Assembly: GCA_031551725.1 (NCBI GenBank)
Contig: JAVBNF010000051.1
Location: forward strand, 1 to 20,325
Reading direction: 5' to 3'
DNA length: 20,325 nt
From: JAVBNF01 sp031551725
GTDB taxonomy: Bacteria > Bacteroidota > Bacteroidia > Bacteroidales > P3
In this document: piece after piece, positions 7,477 to 15,488 of the stretch
How the letters are laid out: every line of letters begins with the position of its first letter
Numbering within the stretch: position 1 is the stretch's first letter
The notes under the pieces: generated by a model
What the model was told of the DNA's origin: nothing
Database searches by the model: none
The model's input: only the letters and a program-made list of their open reading frames with translations
Made by a program: the position numbers and the translations under genes

Positions 7477-8151
7477 CTATAATCCTACCGGCAAAATATC
7501 CGTCGAAGGCCAAATGGACATTACAATTAAGTAAATTCCAAATACAGCCAATAAGATTCCCACCACACGATTGATCACAATTAAAACATGGTCGGTTATA
7601 TAACGCTTTAGCTGATTAGCTGCAAAGGCTTTCAACAAATCTGTAGAAAGTACAGTTGTCAACGTTGCAATAAAGAACAAGGCTACTTTTTCATGTGCAA
7701 ATTCATCGCCTGTAAAGCTGGCGGTGATGGTTCCCACCCAAAAAAACCAAAAGAACAAAGTGGTTGGGTTGGTCATATTCAAAAAGAAACCTTTCACAAT
7801 ATAAACCATGCTCGACGGCACCTTGATTTCAATATTTTGTTCATCGATACTTTTGCTTTTGCGCAAAGCATCCACACGGTGTTTCATTGTGTAAATACCA
7901 AAACCAATCAATACACATCCGCCTACAATGCCGATGATGTTTTTGATTTCGGGAACATAAAACATGCGTGATGCGCCCAAATAGCTGATCGCAACAAGAA
8001 ACAAATCACTCAGAAAAATCCCGAATGCCAAGCGTGCAGCGGAATGGAATCCGCGGTCGATACTCGTTTGAATCAATGTAAAAAAGGCCGGGCCAAATAA
8101 AAAAGCCAGCGCTAATCCGAGTCCTATGCCTTCTACTATTGCGTGTATCAT
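7477..8151 (-). CDS. LysE/RhtB-family transporter
   Basis: A 224-residue inner-membrane protein of the LysE superfamily, whose known members export amino acids or related small metabolites. About six hydrophobic segments are visible (roughly 5-24, 38-60, 68-88, 115-140, 155-177, 193-217). The N-terminal signature GPAFFTLIQTSIDRGF (20-35) followed by a G.FLSD motif and the NPTTLFFWF motif (about 127-135) are typical. The substrate cannot be told from the sequence. It lies 68 bp downstream of the GH3 gene on the same strand, separated by a hairpin-forming repeat, and no separate promoter is obvious, so it is probably cotranscribed. It converges with mutB. Confidence 0.85.
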   Translation of the reverse strand: MIHAIVEGIGLGLALAFLFGPAFFTLIQTSIDRGFHSAARLAFGIFLSDLFLVAISYLGASRMFYVPEIKNIIGIVGGCVLIGFGIYTMKHRVDALRKSKSIDEQNIEIKVPSSMVYIVKGFFLNMTNPTTLFFWFFWVGTITASFTGDEFAHEKVALFFIATLTTVLSTDLLKAFAANQLKRYITDHVLIVINRVVGILLAVFGIYLIVMSIWPSTDILPVGL

Positions 8152-8167
8152 TGAGTTGAGGGTTGAA

Positions 8168-8212
8168 GGTTTAGAGTTTAGAGAAAGGCCCCCTTTCTTT
8201 AAACTTTAAACC
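8168..8212. repeat. Fold-back repeat between GH3 and LysE genes
   Basis: A 21-nt left arm (8168-8188, GGTTTAGAGTTTAGAGAAAGG without its last base) pairs with a 21-nt right arm (8192-8212) around a CCC loop. There are only two non-Watson-Crick positions, which are G-U pairs in a + strand transcript. The unit GTTTAG/CTAAAC recurs in the leuS-apt spacer. It could stabilise or attenuate the GH3-LysE transcript. Confidence 0.6.
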
Positions 8213-8219
8213 CTAAACA

Positions 8220-9779
8220 TTAAACATTTTTTAAATAATCTTTCCAAGTGTCGATTTTTGCACCTTTGAGTACACGCGGGAATTTGGATTGTCCGCCTTC
8301 TTTGCCTTGCGAGCGCATGTAATCATAAAACACATTGGTTGGATATATTTTCACGCTGATTTCGCGGATCGCTTCCAAGCGTTCTACACGATAATCATCA
8401 TTCAAAATACCCAGATTTTCATCAATGATCTTCGCTGCCAAATCGGGATCCAAAACATCGTCTGTTGCCAAATACCAACGGTGGGCAAACATTTTCCCGA
8501 TGGATTCGGCATGTACGGTGAATTCGCGGATATTGATATTTAATTTATCCGCCATCATTTGCACAGCTTTGGTCATGTTATCTACCGACAAGTGCTCTCC
8601 ACAAACGCTAAGGAACGATTTTGTACGACCGGTAATGATGATTTCATTATGTTCTTTCGATGTAAATCTCACCGTATCGCCAATCAAATAACGCCAAGCG
8701 CCTGAGCATGTGGAGATCAACAATGCATAATCTTTACCTTCTTCAACATCGGCAATGGACACAACGCCATTCAATTTACTACGCATATTGCCATCTTCGT
8801 CGAAATTTTCGTCCGTAAAAGGCGCAAATTCGTAGAACAAACCGTTATCCAGCACCAATTCCATTGCATTGCTTTCCGGACGGCTTTGGTAAGCCAAAAA
8901 TCCTTCGGACGCCAAATAGGTTTCCATATAAGCAATAGGGCGTGCCAAAAGTTTTTCGAAACTTTTGCGGTAAGGTTCCATCGAAACGCCGCCATGCACA
9001 TAAATAGAAAGGTTAGGCCAAATATCGTGAATGGTGTTCAAATTATAACGTTCGATAATTTTTTCCATCAGAATTTGCAACCAAGCGGGTACGCCGACAA
9101 TTGCAGCGATGTCCCATTCGGGAGCTTTGCGAACAATTTCTTCGAGTTTGGTTTGCCAATCGCGTTCGCGCGAGATACGTTTTCCGGGTTTGTAAAAATG
9201 TTCAAACCAGAAAGGCAGGTTTCCTGTTGTGATACCGGATAAGTCGCCTTCATAGTACATTCCATTGTATTGCAAGTGGGTACTCCCTCCCAACATCAGT
9301 GCTCCTTTTTGATAAAGCTCATTCGGAAAATCGTATTTTGCCAATGTAAACAATTGGCGCATACTCGTTTTCTTGATTTGCTTGACCATATCGGCCGTTA
9401 CCGGAATATATTTACTGGAGGCTTCGGAAGTTCCAGAGCTTAAAGCGAATTTATCAATTTTACCGGGCCAGCAAACGAAAGTTTCGCCGTTCAATGTGCG
9501 ATACCACCATGCAGCAAAAATACTGTTGTAATCAAAATGCGGTACACGTTCTTGAAAAGTTTTTACGATATCTTTACTTTTCAATATTTCATCGAATTTA
9601 TAATGCTCGCCAAAAGCTGTTCCACTGGCTTTTGTAAGCAATTTACGCAATTCTTTTTCTTGCGCTTTTTGCGGATTTTTTATTTGAAAAACATCCAAGT
9701 TAGATGCTTTACTTCTCAATTCCACAGCAGTTTTCAGAACTGCTCCAACTAACGGGAATGGTAAAATCTTTTTTGCCAT
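8220..9779 (-). CDS. GH3 family protein (adenylate-forming fold)
   Basis: A 519-residue bacterial member of the GH3 (auxin-responsive promoter) family. Plant GH3 enzymes adenylate acyl acids and join them to amino acids; the bacterial substrates are unknown. The three ATP/AMP-binding motifs are present: SSGTSEASSKYIPVT (114-128), YLASEGF (288-294) and YLIGDTVRF (364-372), followed by GRTKSFLSVCGEHLS (384-398) at the hinge to the C-terminal lid. This suggests an active acyl-adenylating enzyme. The start is fixed by the promoter at 9810-9841, which leaves a short leader. Its partner downstream is a LysE-type exporter, so an acyl-amino acid product could be exported, but that is only an inference from order. 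Confidence 0.88.
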   Translation of the reverse strand: MAKKILPFPLVGAVLKTAVELRSKASNLDVFQIKNPQKAQEKELRKLLTKASGTAFGEHYKFDEILKSKDIVKTFQERVPHFDYNSIFAAWWYRTLNGETFVCWPGKIDKFALSSGTSEASSKYIPVTADMVKQIKKTSMRQLFTLAKYDFPNELYQKGALMLGGSTHLQYNGMYYEGDLSGITTGNLPFWFEHFYKPGKRISRERDWQTKLEEIVRKAPEWDIAAIVGVPAWLQILMEKIIERYNLNTIHDIWPNLSIYVHGGVSMEPYRKSFEKLLARPIAYMETYLASEGFLAYQSRPESNAMELVLDNGLFYEFAPFTDENFDEDGNMRSKLNGVVSIADVEEGKDYALLISTCSGAWRYLIGDTVRFTSKEHNEIIITGRTKSFLSVCGEHLSVDNMTKAVQMMADKLNINIREFTVHAESIGKMFAHRWYLATDDVLDPDLAAKIIDENLGILNDDYRVERLEAIREISVKIYPTNVFYDYMRSQGKEGGQSKFPRVLKGAKIDTWKDYLKNV

Positions 9780-9809
9780 GATTTAGTTTTAGTAATCAAT
9801 ATTAAAGAG

Positions 9810-9841
9810 CAAAGATACTATTTTTTATAGAAATTACCAAA
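9810..9841 (-). promoter_or_regulatory. Promoter of the GH3 gene
   Basis: On the - strand TTTG (complement of 9838-9841) is followed after 20 bp by TATCTTTG (complement of 9810-9817). The start of transcription would be near 9803, about 24 nt before the ATG at 9779. The rimM promoter faces the other way within 30 bp. Confidence 0.82.
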
Positions 9842-9857
9842 GTTTTATTTTTTTGAT

Positions 9858-9865
9858 TATCTTTG
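9858..9865 (+). promoter_or_regulatory. Probable -7 element for rimM
   Basis: TATCTTTG fits TAnnTTTG and lies 22 bp before the rimM ATG. No TTTG is found at the expected -33 position, so the promoter may be weaker or may depend on another element. Confidence 0.55.
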
Positions 9866-9887
9866 TATACACATAAATTGATTAAAT

Positions 9888-10412
9888 ATGAGTTACTCCA
9901 ACTATTTTGCACTTGGCCGCATATCGAAAACATTTGGTTACAAAGGAGAATTAACATTTTTTTTAGATGTTGATGCTCCGGAAAATTATGCAAAACTGCA
10001 ATCGGTTTTTGTGGAAATTAAAGGAAATCTAGTCCCTTATTTTATTGAAAAAATAAGCATTCGTGGACAGCAAGCAACTGTTACACTGCAAGATGTATCG
10101 ACTGAACAGGCATTGGCTTTGGTAGGTTCCGACTTGTATCTTCCTCTCTCCTCTTTGCCGAAATTAAAAGGCAATCAGTTTTATTTTCATGAAGTGACCG
10201 GTTTTAATATGCGTGATACAAAACACGGTGATATCGGGGTTTTGGAACATATTATTGACAACGGCCCACAAGCGATTTTTCAAATTAAAAAAGACGATAA
10301 AGAGATTTTAATTCCCGTAATCGATCAATTTATTATTGAGGTTAATCGTCCGGAACGCTTTATTTTAGTGGATGCGCCGGAAGGATTAATAGAATTTTAT
10401 TTAGAATTATAA
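9888..10412 (+). CDS. rimM: Ribosome maturation factor RimM
   Basis: A cytoplasmic 30S assembly factor that binds ribosomal protein S19 and helps shape the 16S rRNA 3' domain. At 174 residues it has the two usual parts: an N-terminal beta-barrel (about 5-85) with GRISKTFGYKGEL, and a C-terminal PRC-barrel (about 98-172) with LPKLKGNQFYFHEVTGF and the ending VDAPEGLIEFYL. The classical HG of the N-terminal motif is FG here, a variation I associate with some Bacteroidota. It is not next to rpsP or trmD, the common context in other phyla; it diverges from the GH3 gene and is followed after 87 bp by trmN, with which it may be cotranscribed. Confidence 0.92.
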   Translation: MSYSNYFALGRISKTFGYKGELTFFLDVDAPENYAKLQSVFVEIKGNLVPYFIEKISIRGQQATVTLQDVSTEQALALVGSDLYLPLSSLPKLKGNQFYFHEVTGFNMRDTKHGDIGVLEHIIDNGPQAIFQIKKDDKEILIPVIDQFIIEVNRPERFILVDAPEGLIEFYLEL

Positions 10413-10452
10413 ACTTTATAATTCATGGCACGGGACACGAGAAGCGCAGCGC

Positions 10453-10480
10453 ATTAACAATTAACAATTAACAATTAACA
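10453..10480. repeat. Four perfect copies of ATTAACA
   Basis: Four 7-bp units stand head to tail in the spacer between rimM and trmN, followed by degenerate AT-rich sequence up to the trmN start. No protein or hairpin with GC content is seen here. Slippage could vary the spacing just before the TTG start at 10500. Confidence 0.8.
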
Positions 10481-10499
10481 ATTTATAATTAATAATTAC

Positions 10500-11204
10500 T
10501 TGGCGGTATTTAGATTTAGACAGTTTGACGTAGAGCACGACCGCTCATCGATGAAGGTGGGAACGGATGCTATTGTCTTGGGCTGTCTGACGCCTGTTGA
10601 AGATGCCAAGCATGTTTTAGATATCGGAACCGGCTGCGGCATTTTATCCATGATGGCTGCGCAACGCAATTCCGGCGCACAGATTGAAGCTATTGATATT
10701 GACAAAGGTTCTATTGAAGATGCTCAATATAATTTCGAACATTCGAAATGGAAGGTTCGTTTAAATGCATATCATCAATCGTTAGAAGATTTTGCAAAAG
10801 ATCGTGAAAGCAGTTTTGATTTCATCATCAGCAATCCGCCGTTTTTCGTTAATTCCCTACAGGCACAAGACAAAAGCCGCAACCAAGCGAGACACGATGT
10901 AACTTTGAGTTTTGACGAATTGCTTCGAAACAGCGCGAAAATATTGACATCCGACGGAATGCTTTGCGTGATTTTACCAATTGAAAGTTTTGGCATTTTC
11001 TCGAAAGCGATTGTAAACAACGGACTTTTCTTAAATCGCAAAACGGATATTTTCAGCTGTCCGCACCATGCCGCCAAACGCATGGTTTTGGAAATAGGTA
11101 AGCAGCATAAGGCTTTTGAACAACAACAGCTTACTCTTTTTAATCATCAAAACAATATTACCGCAGAATGGCTGGAATTGTGCAGAGAGTTTTATTTGTT
11201 TTAA
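10500..11204 (+). CDS. tRNA1(Val) (adenine-37-N6)-methyltransferase, YfiC/TrmN6 family
   Basis: A 234-residue SAM-dependent methyltransferase that, by family, makes m6A at position 37 of tRNA1(Val). The SAM-binding motif I is VLDIGTGCG (39-47), the acidic residue ending strand 2 is in IEAIDID (62-68), and the N6-adenine catalytic motif NPPF is at 112-115. The family N-terminal block FRFRQF.VEHDR..MKVGTD (4-23) begins only four residues after the start. The nearest plausible start is the TTG at 10500, because the in-frame codons upstream reach a stop at 10476-10478 with no ATG or GTG between. A TTG start suggests modest translation. It follows rimM by 87 bp on the same strand, and both act in the translation machinery. 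Confidence 0.88.
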   Translation: MAVFRFRQFDVEHDRSSMKVGTDAIVLGCLTPVEDAKHVLDIGTGCGILSMMAAQRNSGAQIEAIDIDKGSIEDAQYNFEHSKWKVRLNAYHQSLEDFAKDRESSFDFIISNPPFFVNSLQAQDKSRNQARHDVTLSFDELLRNSAKILTSDGMLCVILPIESFGIFSKAIVNNGLFLNRKTDIFSCPHHAAKRMVLEIGKQHKAFEQQQLTLFNHQNNITAEWLELCREFYLF

Positions 11205-11308
11205 TTTTTTACCAATTTTACCAAACCGGAAAACGGAAACACCCTGCTTCACATCTTTAGTGTAAACCGGATGTAATATATAAAATTCACTGTATCTATA
11301 TACGTTTG

Positions 11309-11380
11309 TGATCTCGAAGGGATTCGAACCCCCATCGTCAGGACCGGAACCTGATATTCTATCCATTGAACTACGAGACC
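11309..11380 (-). tRNA. tRNA-Arg (anticodon CCG)
   Basis: The 72-nt - strand sequence folds into a full cloverleaf. The acceptor GGTCTCG pairs with CGAGATC (one G-T), the D stem GTTC with GAAT, the anticodon stem TCAGG with CCTGA, and the T stem GGGGG with CCCTT (two G-T) around TTCGAAT. The anticodon loop TTCCGGT gives CCG, reading CGG (Arg). The discriminator base is A and CCA is not encoded. It has its own promoter overlapping the GNAT gene end. Confidence 0.95.
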
Positions 11381-11391
11381 AATAAGATTTG

Positions 11392-11423
11392 CAAAGGTAT
11401 AATTTTTATTAGAGATTTACAAA
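11392..11423 (-). promoter_or_regulatory. Promoter of tRNA-Arg
   Basis: On the - strand TTTG (complement of 11420-11423) and TACCTTTG (complement of 11392-11399) are exactly 20 bp apart. Transcription would start around 11385, a few bases before the mature 5' end at 11380. The -33 element lies inside the last codons of the GNAT gene. Confidence 0.82.
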
Positions 11424-11947
11424 CATTTATACACATCATTTGCCAAAACCCGCTGTACGTCCTGACTTCCCTCCTTTGTCAAGGCATCCGGATAAGCCAT
11501 TAGCGACATCGCCACTGGCTTGGGTTTTCCCGGATATGCAGGCGCATCATAACCGTCCAAACACAAATGAAATCCTAAATGTTCGTAAAAACGCACACGA
11601 CGGTTCGTCGTTTCATCGGTCGGCTTTTCCACTTCAAGCACCATTTGATCTTTTACATCTTCCAAACATCTTTTCATGGCTATGGAACCAACACCTTGTC
11701 CACGCAAATGCCCAGAAATAGCGAAGTGTTCAACGTATGTAAAGGTATTAAAACGCCAAGTGGTTAAAAATCCAGCAAATTCATTGTTCCAATAAAACAC
11801 GTACAACCGTGTGGTTCCAGCTGTAATACAAGCCTCCCACTCCGTCAAATCGCGGCGTTCTTCATCCGGAAATGCACTCATGTAAAGGTCTTTTACGAGC
11901 GTAAACTCCGGTGCTGTGGTGTCTTTTATGATGGTTGTTTGGAGCAT
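11417..11947 (-). CDS. GNAT family N-acetyltransferase
   Basis: A 176-residue acetyl-CoA-dependent acetyltransferase. The acetyl-CoA-binding motif A, with RGQGVG at 82-87 after the strand YVEHFAIS, is clear. The later segment RRVRFYEHLGFHL (116-128) is the usual motif B region. Substrate unknown. The frame is open upstream to 12100, but that extension translates the AATCCGAAATCC-type repeats and the end of apt. The ATG at 11945-11947 gives a normal GNAT N-terminus and was chosen. It follows apt by 77 bp on the same strand and could be part of a leuS-apt-GNAT transcript. Confidence 0.85.
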   Translation of the reverse strand: MLQTTIIKDTTAPEFTLVKDLYMSAFPDEERRDLTEWEACITAGTTRLYVFYWNNEFAGFLTTWRFNTFTYVEHFAISGHLRGQGVGSIAMKRCLEDVKDQMVLEVEKPTDETTNRRVRFYEHLGFHLCLDGYDAPAYPGKPKPVAMSLMAYPDALTKEGSQDVQRVLANDVYKCL

Positions 11948-11949
11948 GT

Positions 11950-12016
11950 TATTAGATTTCGGATTTCGGATTTCGGATTTTGGATTTTGGATTGTTTCCC
12001 AAATTCGAAATTCCAA
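11950..12016. repeat. Simple repeat GGATTTC/GGATTTT in the apt-GNAT spacer
   Basis: Several near-identical 7-bp units (TCGGATT, then TTGGATT) stand in tandem from about 11955 to 11993. After the short GTTTCCC stretch come AAATTCGAAATTCC-type units that are loosely complementary, so the spacer can fold back. There is no sign of coding constraint apart from an accidental open frame. Confidence 0.7.
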
Positions 12017-12024
12017 ATTCGGAA

Positions 12025-12552
12025 TTAATATTTCACCACCGCCGAAACTTCGTATTTTTGTGGAAGCTTCTCGCGGCCTTTCAAATCGGATAATTCGCAA
12101 AGGAAATTAATATAAATATTCTTCACATTCAAACTTTCAACTAATTCGATCGCTGCATTGATAGTGCCACCGGTTGCAAGTAAATCATCGTGCAAAAGCA
12201 CTACATCGTCGGAGGATAAAGCGTCTTTATGAATTTCAATCGTATCGGTTCCGTATTCCAGATCGTAGGTTTTTGCAGCAGTTTCCGCAGGCAATTTTCC
12301 TTTTTTACGAATGGGAACAAAGCCTGCATTCAAGCGGTAAGCCAAAATACTTCCAAACAAAAAACCGCGCGATTCCACGCCAACAACTTTGGTAATTCCT
12401 TTATTTTTGTAATGCTCGTACAAAGCATCAGCCGTCAAATGCAGCATTTCCGGCTGTTTTAACAACGTGGTAATATCACGAAATAAGACTCCTTTTTGTG
12501 GAAAATCGGGAATCTCTCGAATTGCAGAACGAATTTGATCTGTTTGATTCAT
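12025..12552 (-). CDS. apt: Adenine phosphoribosyltransferase
   Basis: A cytoplasmic purine-salvage enzyme that joins adenine to PRPP, giving AMP and pyrophosphate. The 175 residues are the normal length. The PRPP-binding loop is VLLHDDLLATGGT (118-130), the purine-side motif VGVESRGFLFG lies at 57-67, and the flexible loop region with RKKGKLPAET is at 82-91. The N-terminus (IRSAIREIPDFPQKGVLFRDIT) is characteristic of the family and supports the start at 12552. It lies 116 bp downstream of leuS with only a fold-back repeat between, so cotranscription is likely although no shared function is apparent. Confidence 0.96.
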   Translation of the reverse strand: MNQTDQIRSAIREIPDFPQKGVLFRDITTLLKQPEMLHLTADALYEHYKNKGITKVVGVESRGFLFGSILAYRLNAGFVPIRKKGKLPAETAAKTYDLEYGTDTIEIHKDALSSDDVVLLHDDLLATGGTINAAIELVESLNVKNIYINFLCELSDLKGREKLPQKYEVSAVVKY

Positions 12553-12556
12553 GTAT

Positions 12557-12668
12557 AAAAGTTTAGAAGTTCAAAAGTTTAGGAAGTTCAAAAGTTTAGG
12601 AAGTTTCATCGTAAACACTCTGAATACCCTAAACAATTCTGAACAATTCCAAACAATGCTGAACTTTG
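12557..12668. repeat. Tandem 17-bp repeat and fold-back in the leuS-apt spacer
   Basis: The unit AGTTCAAAAGTTTAGGA occurs twice in perfect tandem (12568-12584 and 12585-12601), with partial copies on both sides. The other half of the spacer (about 12623-12665) holds CCCTAAAC, CTGAAC and CCAAAC units that can pair with it. The leuS-apt transcript would carry a long imperfect hairpin here. No promoter box was found. Confidence 0.7.
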
Positions 12669-15431
12669 TTAAATAACAACATTTACAATTTTCTTCGGCA
12701 CAATAATAATTTTTTTCGGCGCTTTTCCTTCGAGCCATTTTTGTGAATCGGGATGCGCAAGCACCGCTTTTTCCATTTCAGCAACAGGCATATCAAGCGG
12801 AAATTCAATATTAAAACGCATTTTTCCATTGAAAGAAATCGGATAAGCAAAACTACTTTCAATCACAAATTTCTCTTCAAATTTAGGGAAACCGGCGTAG
12901 GTAATACTTTCGTTATGACCTAATAAACTCCAAATTTCTTCAGTGATATGAGGCGCATATGCAGAAAGCAATATTGTTAATGGCTCAATGATCGCCCGTT
13001 TATTACATTTCAAATCCGACAATTCGTTCACACAAATCATAAATGCACTCACAGCCGTATTGAATGAAAAACGTTCGTTATCATCGCCGATTTTTTGAAT
13101 GCATTTGTGCAAAGCCTTTAATTCTTCCGGCGTTGCAGCTTCTTCGCTAATTGTAAAATCGTTTTCATAATTGTTATGTGACAAACGCCAATATTTACGC
13201 AAGAAACGATGTACCCCCTCAATTCCTTTGGTATCCCAAGGTTTTGACTGTTCAAGCGGACCCAAAAACATCTCGTACATGCGCAAGGTATCGGCACCGT
13301 ATTTCTTCACCAAATCGTCCGGATTCTCTACGTTGTACATCGATTTCGACATTTTCTCAACCTCGTGTCCGCAAACGTATTTACCGTCCTCTAAAATAAA
13401 TTCGGCATTTGCAAAATCGGGCATCCAGTTTTTGAAACCTTCGAGATTTAAAATATCATTATCCACCAAGTGGATATCCACATGTAAATCCTGCGTTTCA
13501 TATTGATCTTTCAAATTGTACGAAACAAATTTGTTTGTTCCAACAATACGATACACAAAACTCGAACGCCCTTGAATCATTCCCTGATTGATCAACTTTT
13601 GAAAAGGCTCGTCTTTAGAGGCAAGTCCGAGGTCGAATAAAAATTTATTCCAGAAACGTGCATACATCAAGTGGCCCGTTGCGTGCTCGGAACCGCCGAT
13701 ATACAAATCTACGTTTTGCCAATATTCTACAGCATCTTTCGAGAAAATAGCGTTGTCGTTTTTCGGATCCATGTAGCGCAAGTAATAAGCGCTGGAACCC
13801 GCAAAACCGGGCATGGTGCTCGTTTCGAGCGGATGACCGTCTTTGGTATGCCAATTTTTGGCACGGGCCAAAGGAGGTTCGCCGGTTTCGGTCGGCAAGT
13901 ATTTATCTACTTCCGGAAGCAATAATGGTAATTCTTTTTCGTCTAACGGATATGGAATTCCATCTTTGTAATAAATCGGGAAGGGCTCTCCCCAGTAGCG
14001 TTGGCGACTAAAAATAGCATCGCGCAAACGGAAATTTATTTTACGTTCGCCAATATTTTTTTCTACAATTTTTTCAATCGCTTTCTTGATGGCATCCTTT
14101 GCTGTAAGGCCATTCAAGAAATCGGAGTTCATCAATTTTCCGTCTTTGGCTTCGAAAGCCTCTTCCGAAATATCGCCGCCTTCTACCACTTGAATAATCG
14201 GAATATTGAAGAATTTTGCAAAACGATAATCGCGGCTATCGTGTGCCGGAACCGCCATAATAGCGCCGCTTCCGTAGCCCGCCAACACATAATCCGAAAT
14301 CCAAACCGGAATTTGTTCGTTGGTAAACGGGTTGATTGCGTAAGCGCCTGTAAACACGCCGCTCACTTTATTCACTTCGGCTTGACGTTCGCGTTCGGAA
14401 CGATTTTTGGCCATCGCCACATACGCTTCTACTTCGGCTTTGCGCTCCAGCGTGGTAATTTCGGAAATCATCTCATGTTCCGGACACATCACCATAAAAG
14501 TAACGCCAAAAATGGTATCGGGACGCGTGGTGAAAATTTCTAAAGAATTTCCATTTACCAAAGGGAAATACACCGTTGCGCCTTCGCTCCTACCAATCCA
14601 ATTGCGTTGAATTTCCTTAAGCGAATCGCTCCATTCGATTGTTTCCAACCCCTGCAACATACGGTCTGCGTAAGCCGTGATGCGAAGCGACCATTGCTTC
14701 ATGGACTTGCGTTCAACCGGATAACCACCGCGAACAGAAAGGCCATTGACTACTTCGTCGTTCGCCAAAACGGTTCCGAGTTTCGGGCACCAGTTTACCA
14801 AAGCATCAGATAAGTAGGCCAAACGATAATTCATCAAAATCGTTTGTTGCTCTTTTTCATCTTTCGATTCCCATTCTTCGGCTGTAAACACAGGTGTTTC
14901 CGAACAAGCGGCATGGATATTTTTATTTCCTTCTTTCTCAAAAACAGCAATTAACTCTGAAATTGGGCGCGCTTGTTTTGCATCATTGCAATAATATGAA
15001 TTGAATAACTGAATAAACGTCCACTGCGTCCATTTGTAATATGCCGGATCGGAAGTACGCACTTCGCGGTCCCAATCGAACGAAAAGCCGATTTTATCAA
15101 GTTGTTCGCGATAACGTGTAATGTTTTTTTCAGTCGTAACCGCCGGATGTTGACCAGTTTGAATAGCATACTGTTCGGCCGGCAAACCATAAGCGTCGTA
15201 GCCCATCGGATGCAACACATTAAATCCTTTTTGGCGTTTATATCGCGAATAAATATCGCTGGCAATATAACCCAGCGGATGCCCCACGTGCAAGCCCGCT
15301 CCCGAAGGATACGGAAACATATCGAGCACATAATATTTCGGTTTATCCGATTTATTCTCTGCTTTGAACGTATGATTTTTTTGCCAAAAGGCCTGCCATT
15401 TCGGCTCTATTTCGGAAAAATTATAATCCAT
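12669..15431 (-). CDS. leuS: Leucyl-tRNA synthetase
   Basis: A class I aminoacyl-tRNA synthetase that charges tRNA-Leu. Its 920 residues suit a bacterial LeuRS. The HIGH signature is HVGH (48-51) within MFPYPSGAGLHVGHPLGY, and KMSKS is at 693-697. Between them lies the CP1 editing domain, with TTRPDTIFGVTF and VPAHDSRDYRFA. The anticodon-binding helical domain follows KMSKS, and the C-terminal tRNA-binding domain ends KKIIIVPKKIVNVVI. The start is supported by the promoter at 15457-15488. No T-box or leader peptide is evident between promoter and start. apt follows on the same strand. Confidence 0.97.
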   Translation of the reverse strand: MDYNFSEIEPKWQAFWQKNHTFKAENKSDKPKYYVLDMFPYPSGAGLHVGHPLGYIASDIYSRYKRQKGFNVLHPMGYDAYGLPAEQYAIQTGQHPAVTTEKNITRYREQLDKIGFSFDWDREVRTSDPAYYKWTQWTFIQLFNSYYCNDAKQARPISELIAVFEKEGNKNIHAACSETPVFTAEEWESKDEKEQQTILMNYRLAYLSDALVNWCPKLGTVLANDEVVNGLSVRGGYPVERKSMKQWSLRITAYADRMLQGLETIEWSDSLKEIQRNWIGRSEGATVYFPLVNGNSLEIFTTRPDTIFGVTFMVMCPEHEMISEITTLERKAEVEAYVAMAKNRSERERQAEVNKVSGVFTGAYAINPFTNEQIPVWISDYVLAGYGSGAIMAVPAHDSRDYRFAKFFNIPIIQVVEGGDISEEAFEAKDGKLMNSDFLNGLTAKDAIKKAIEKIVEKNIGERKINFRLRDAIFSRQRYWGEPFPIYYKDGIPYPLDEKELPLLLPEVDKYLPTETGEPPLARAKNWHTKDGHPLETSTMPGFAGSSAYYLRYMDPKNDNAIFSKDAVEYWQNVDLYIGGSEHATGHLMYARFWNKFLFDLGLASKDEPFQKLINQGMIQGRSSFVYRIVGTNKFVSYNLKDQYETQDLHVDIHLVDNDILNLEGFKNWMPDFANAEFILEDGKYVCGHEVEKMSKSMYNVENPDDLVKKYGADTLRMYEMFLGPLEQSKPWDTKGIEGVHRFLRKYWRLSHNNYENDFTISEEAATPEELKALHKCIQKIGDDNERFSFNTAVSAFMICVNELSDLKCNKRAIIEPLTILLSAYAPHITEEIWSLLGHNESITYAGFPKFEEKFVIESSFAYPISFNGKMRFNIEFPLDMPVAEMEKAVLAHPDSQKWLEGKAPKKIIIVPKKIVNVVI

Positions 15432-15456
15432 TATTTTTTATTTCTTTTTTAGCATG

Positions 15457-15488
15457 CAAATATACGAAATATTTGCCACTTACACAAA
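15457..15488 (-). promoter_or_regulatory. Promoter of leuS
   Basis: On the - strand TTTG (complement of 15485-15488) and TATATTTG (complement of 15457-15464) are exactly 20 bp apart. Transcription would start near 15450, about 20 nt before the ATG at 15431. Confidence 0.82.

Noticed and set aside
11031..11366. 111-codon frame on the - strand crossing the tRNA
   Set aside because: It reads through tRNA-Arg and the 3' end of trmN in antisense; no domain is recognised. The part between them (about 11205-11300) stays unexplained.
11948..12100. 51-residue N-terminal extension of the GNAT protein
   Set aside because: It translates simple repeats and overlaps the end of apt; the family N-terminus begins at the ATG at 11945-11947.
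10453..12601. Possible CRISPR array
   Set aside because: The tandem units are 7-17 bp with no spacers between them and no cas genes are present.
12669..15431. T-box or other riboswitch before leuS
   Set aside because: Only about 20 nt separate the predicted transcription start from the ATG, too little for such an element.
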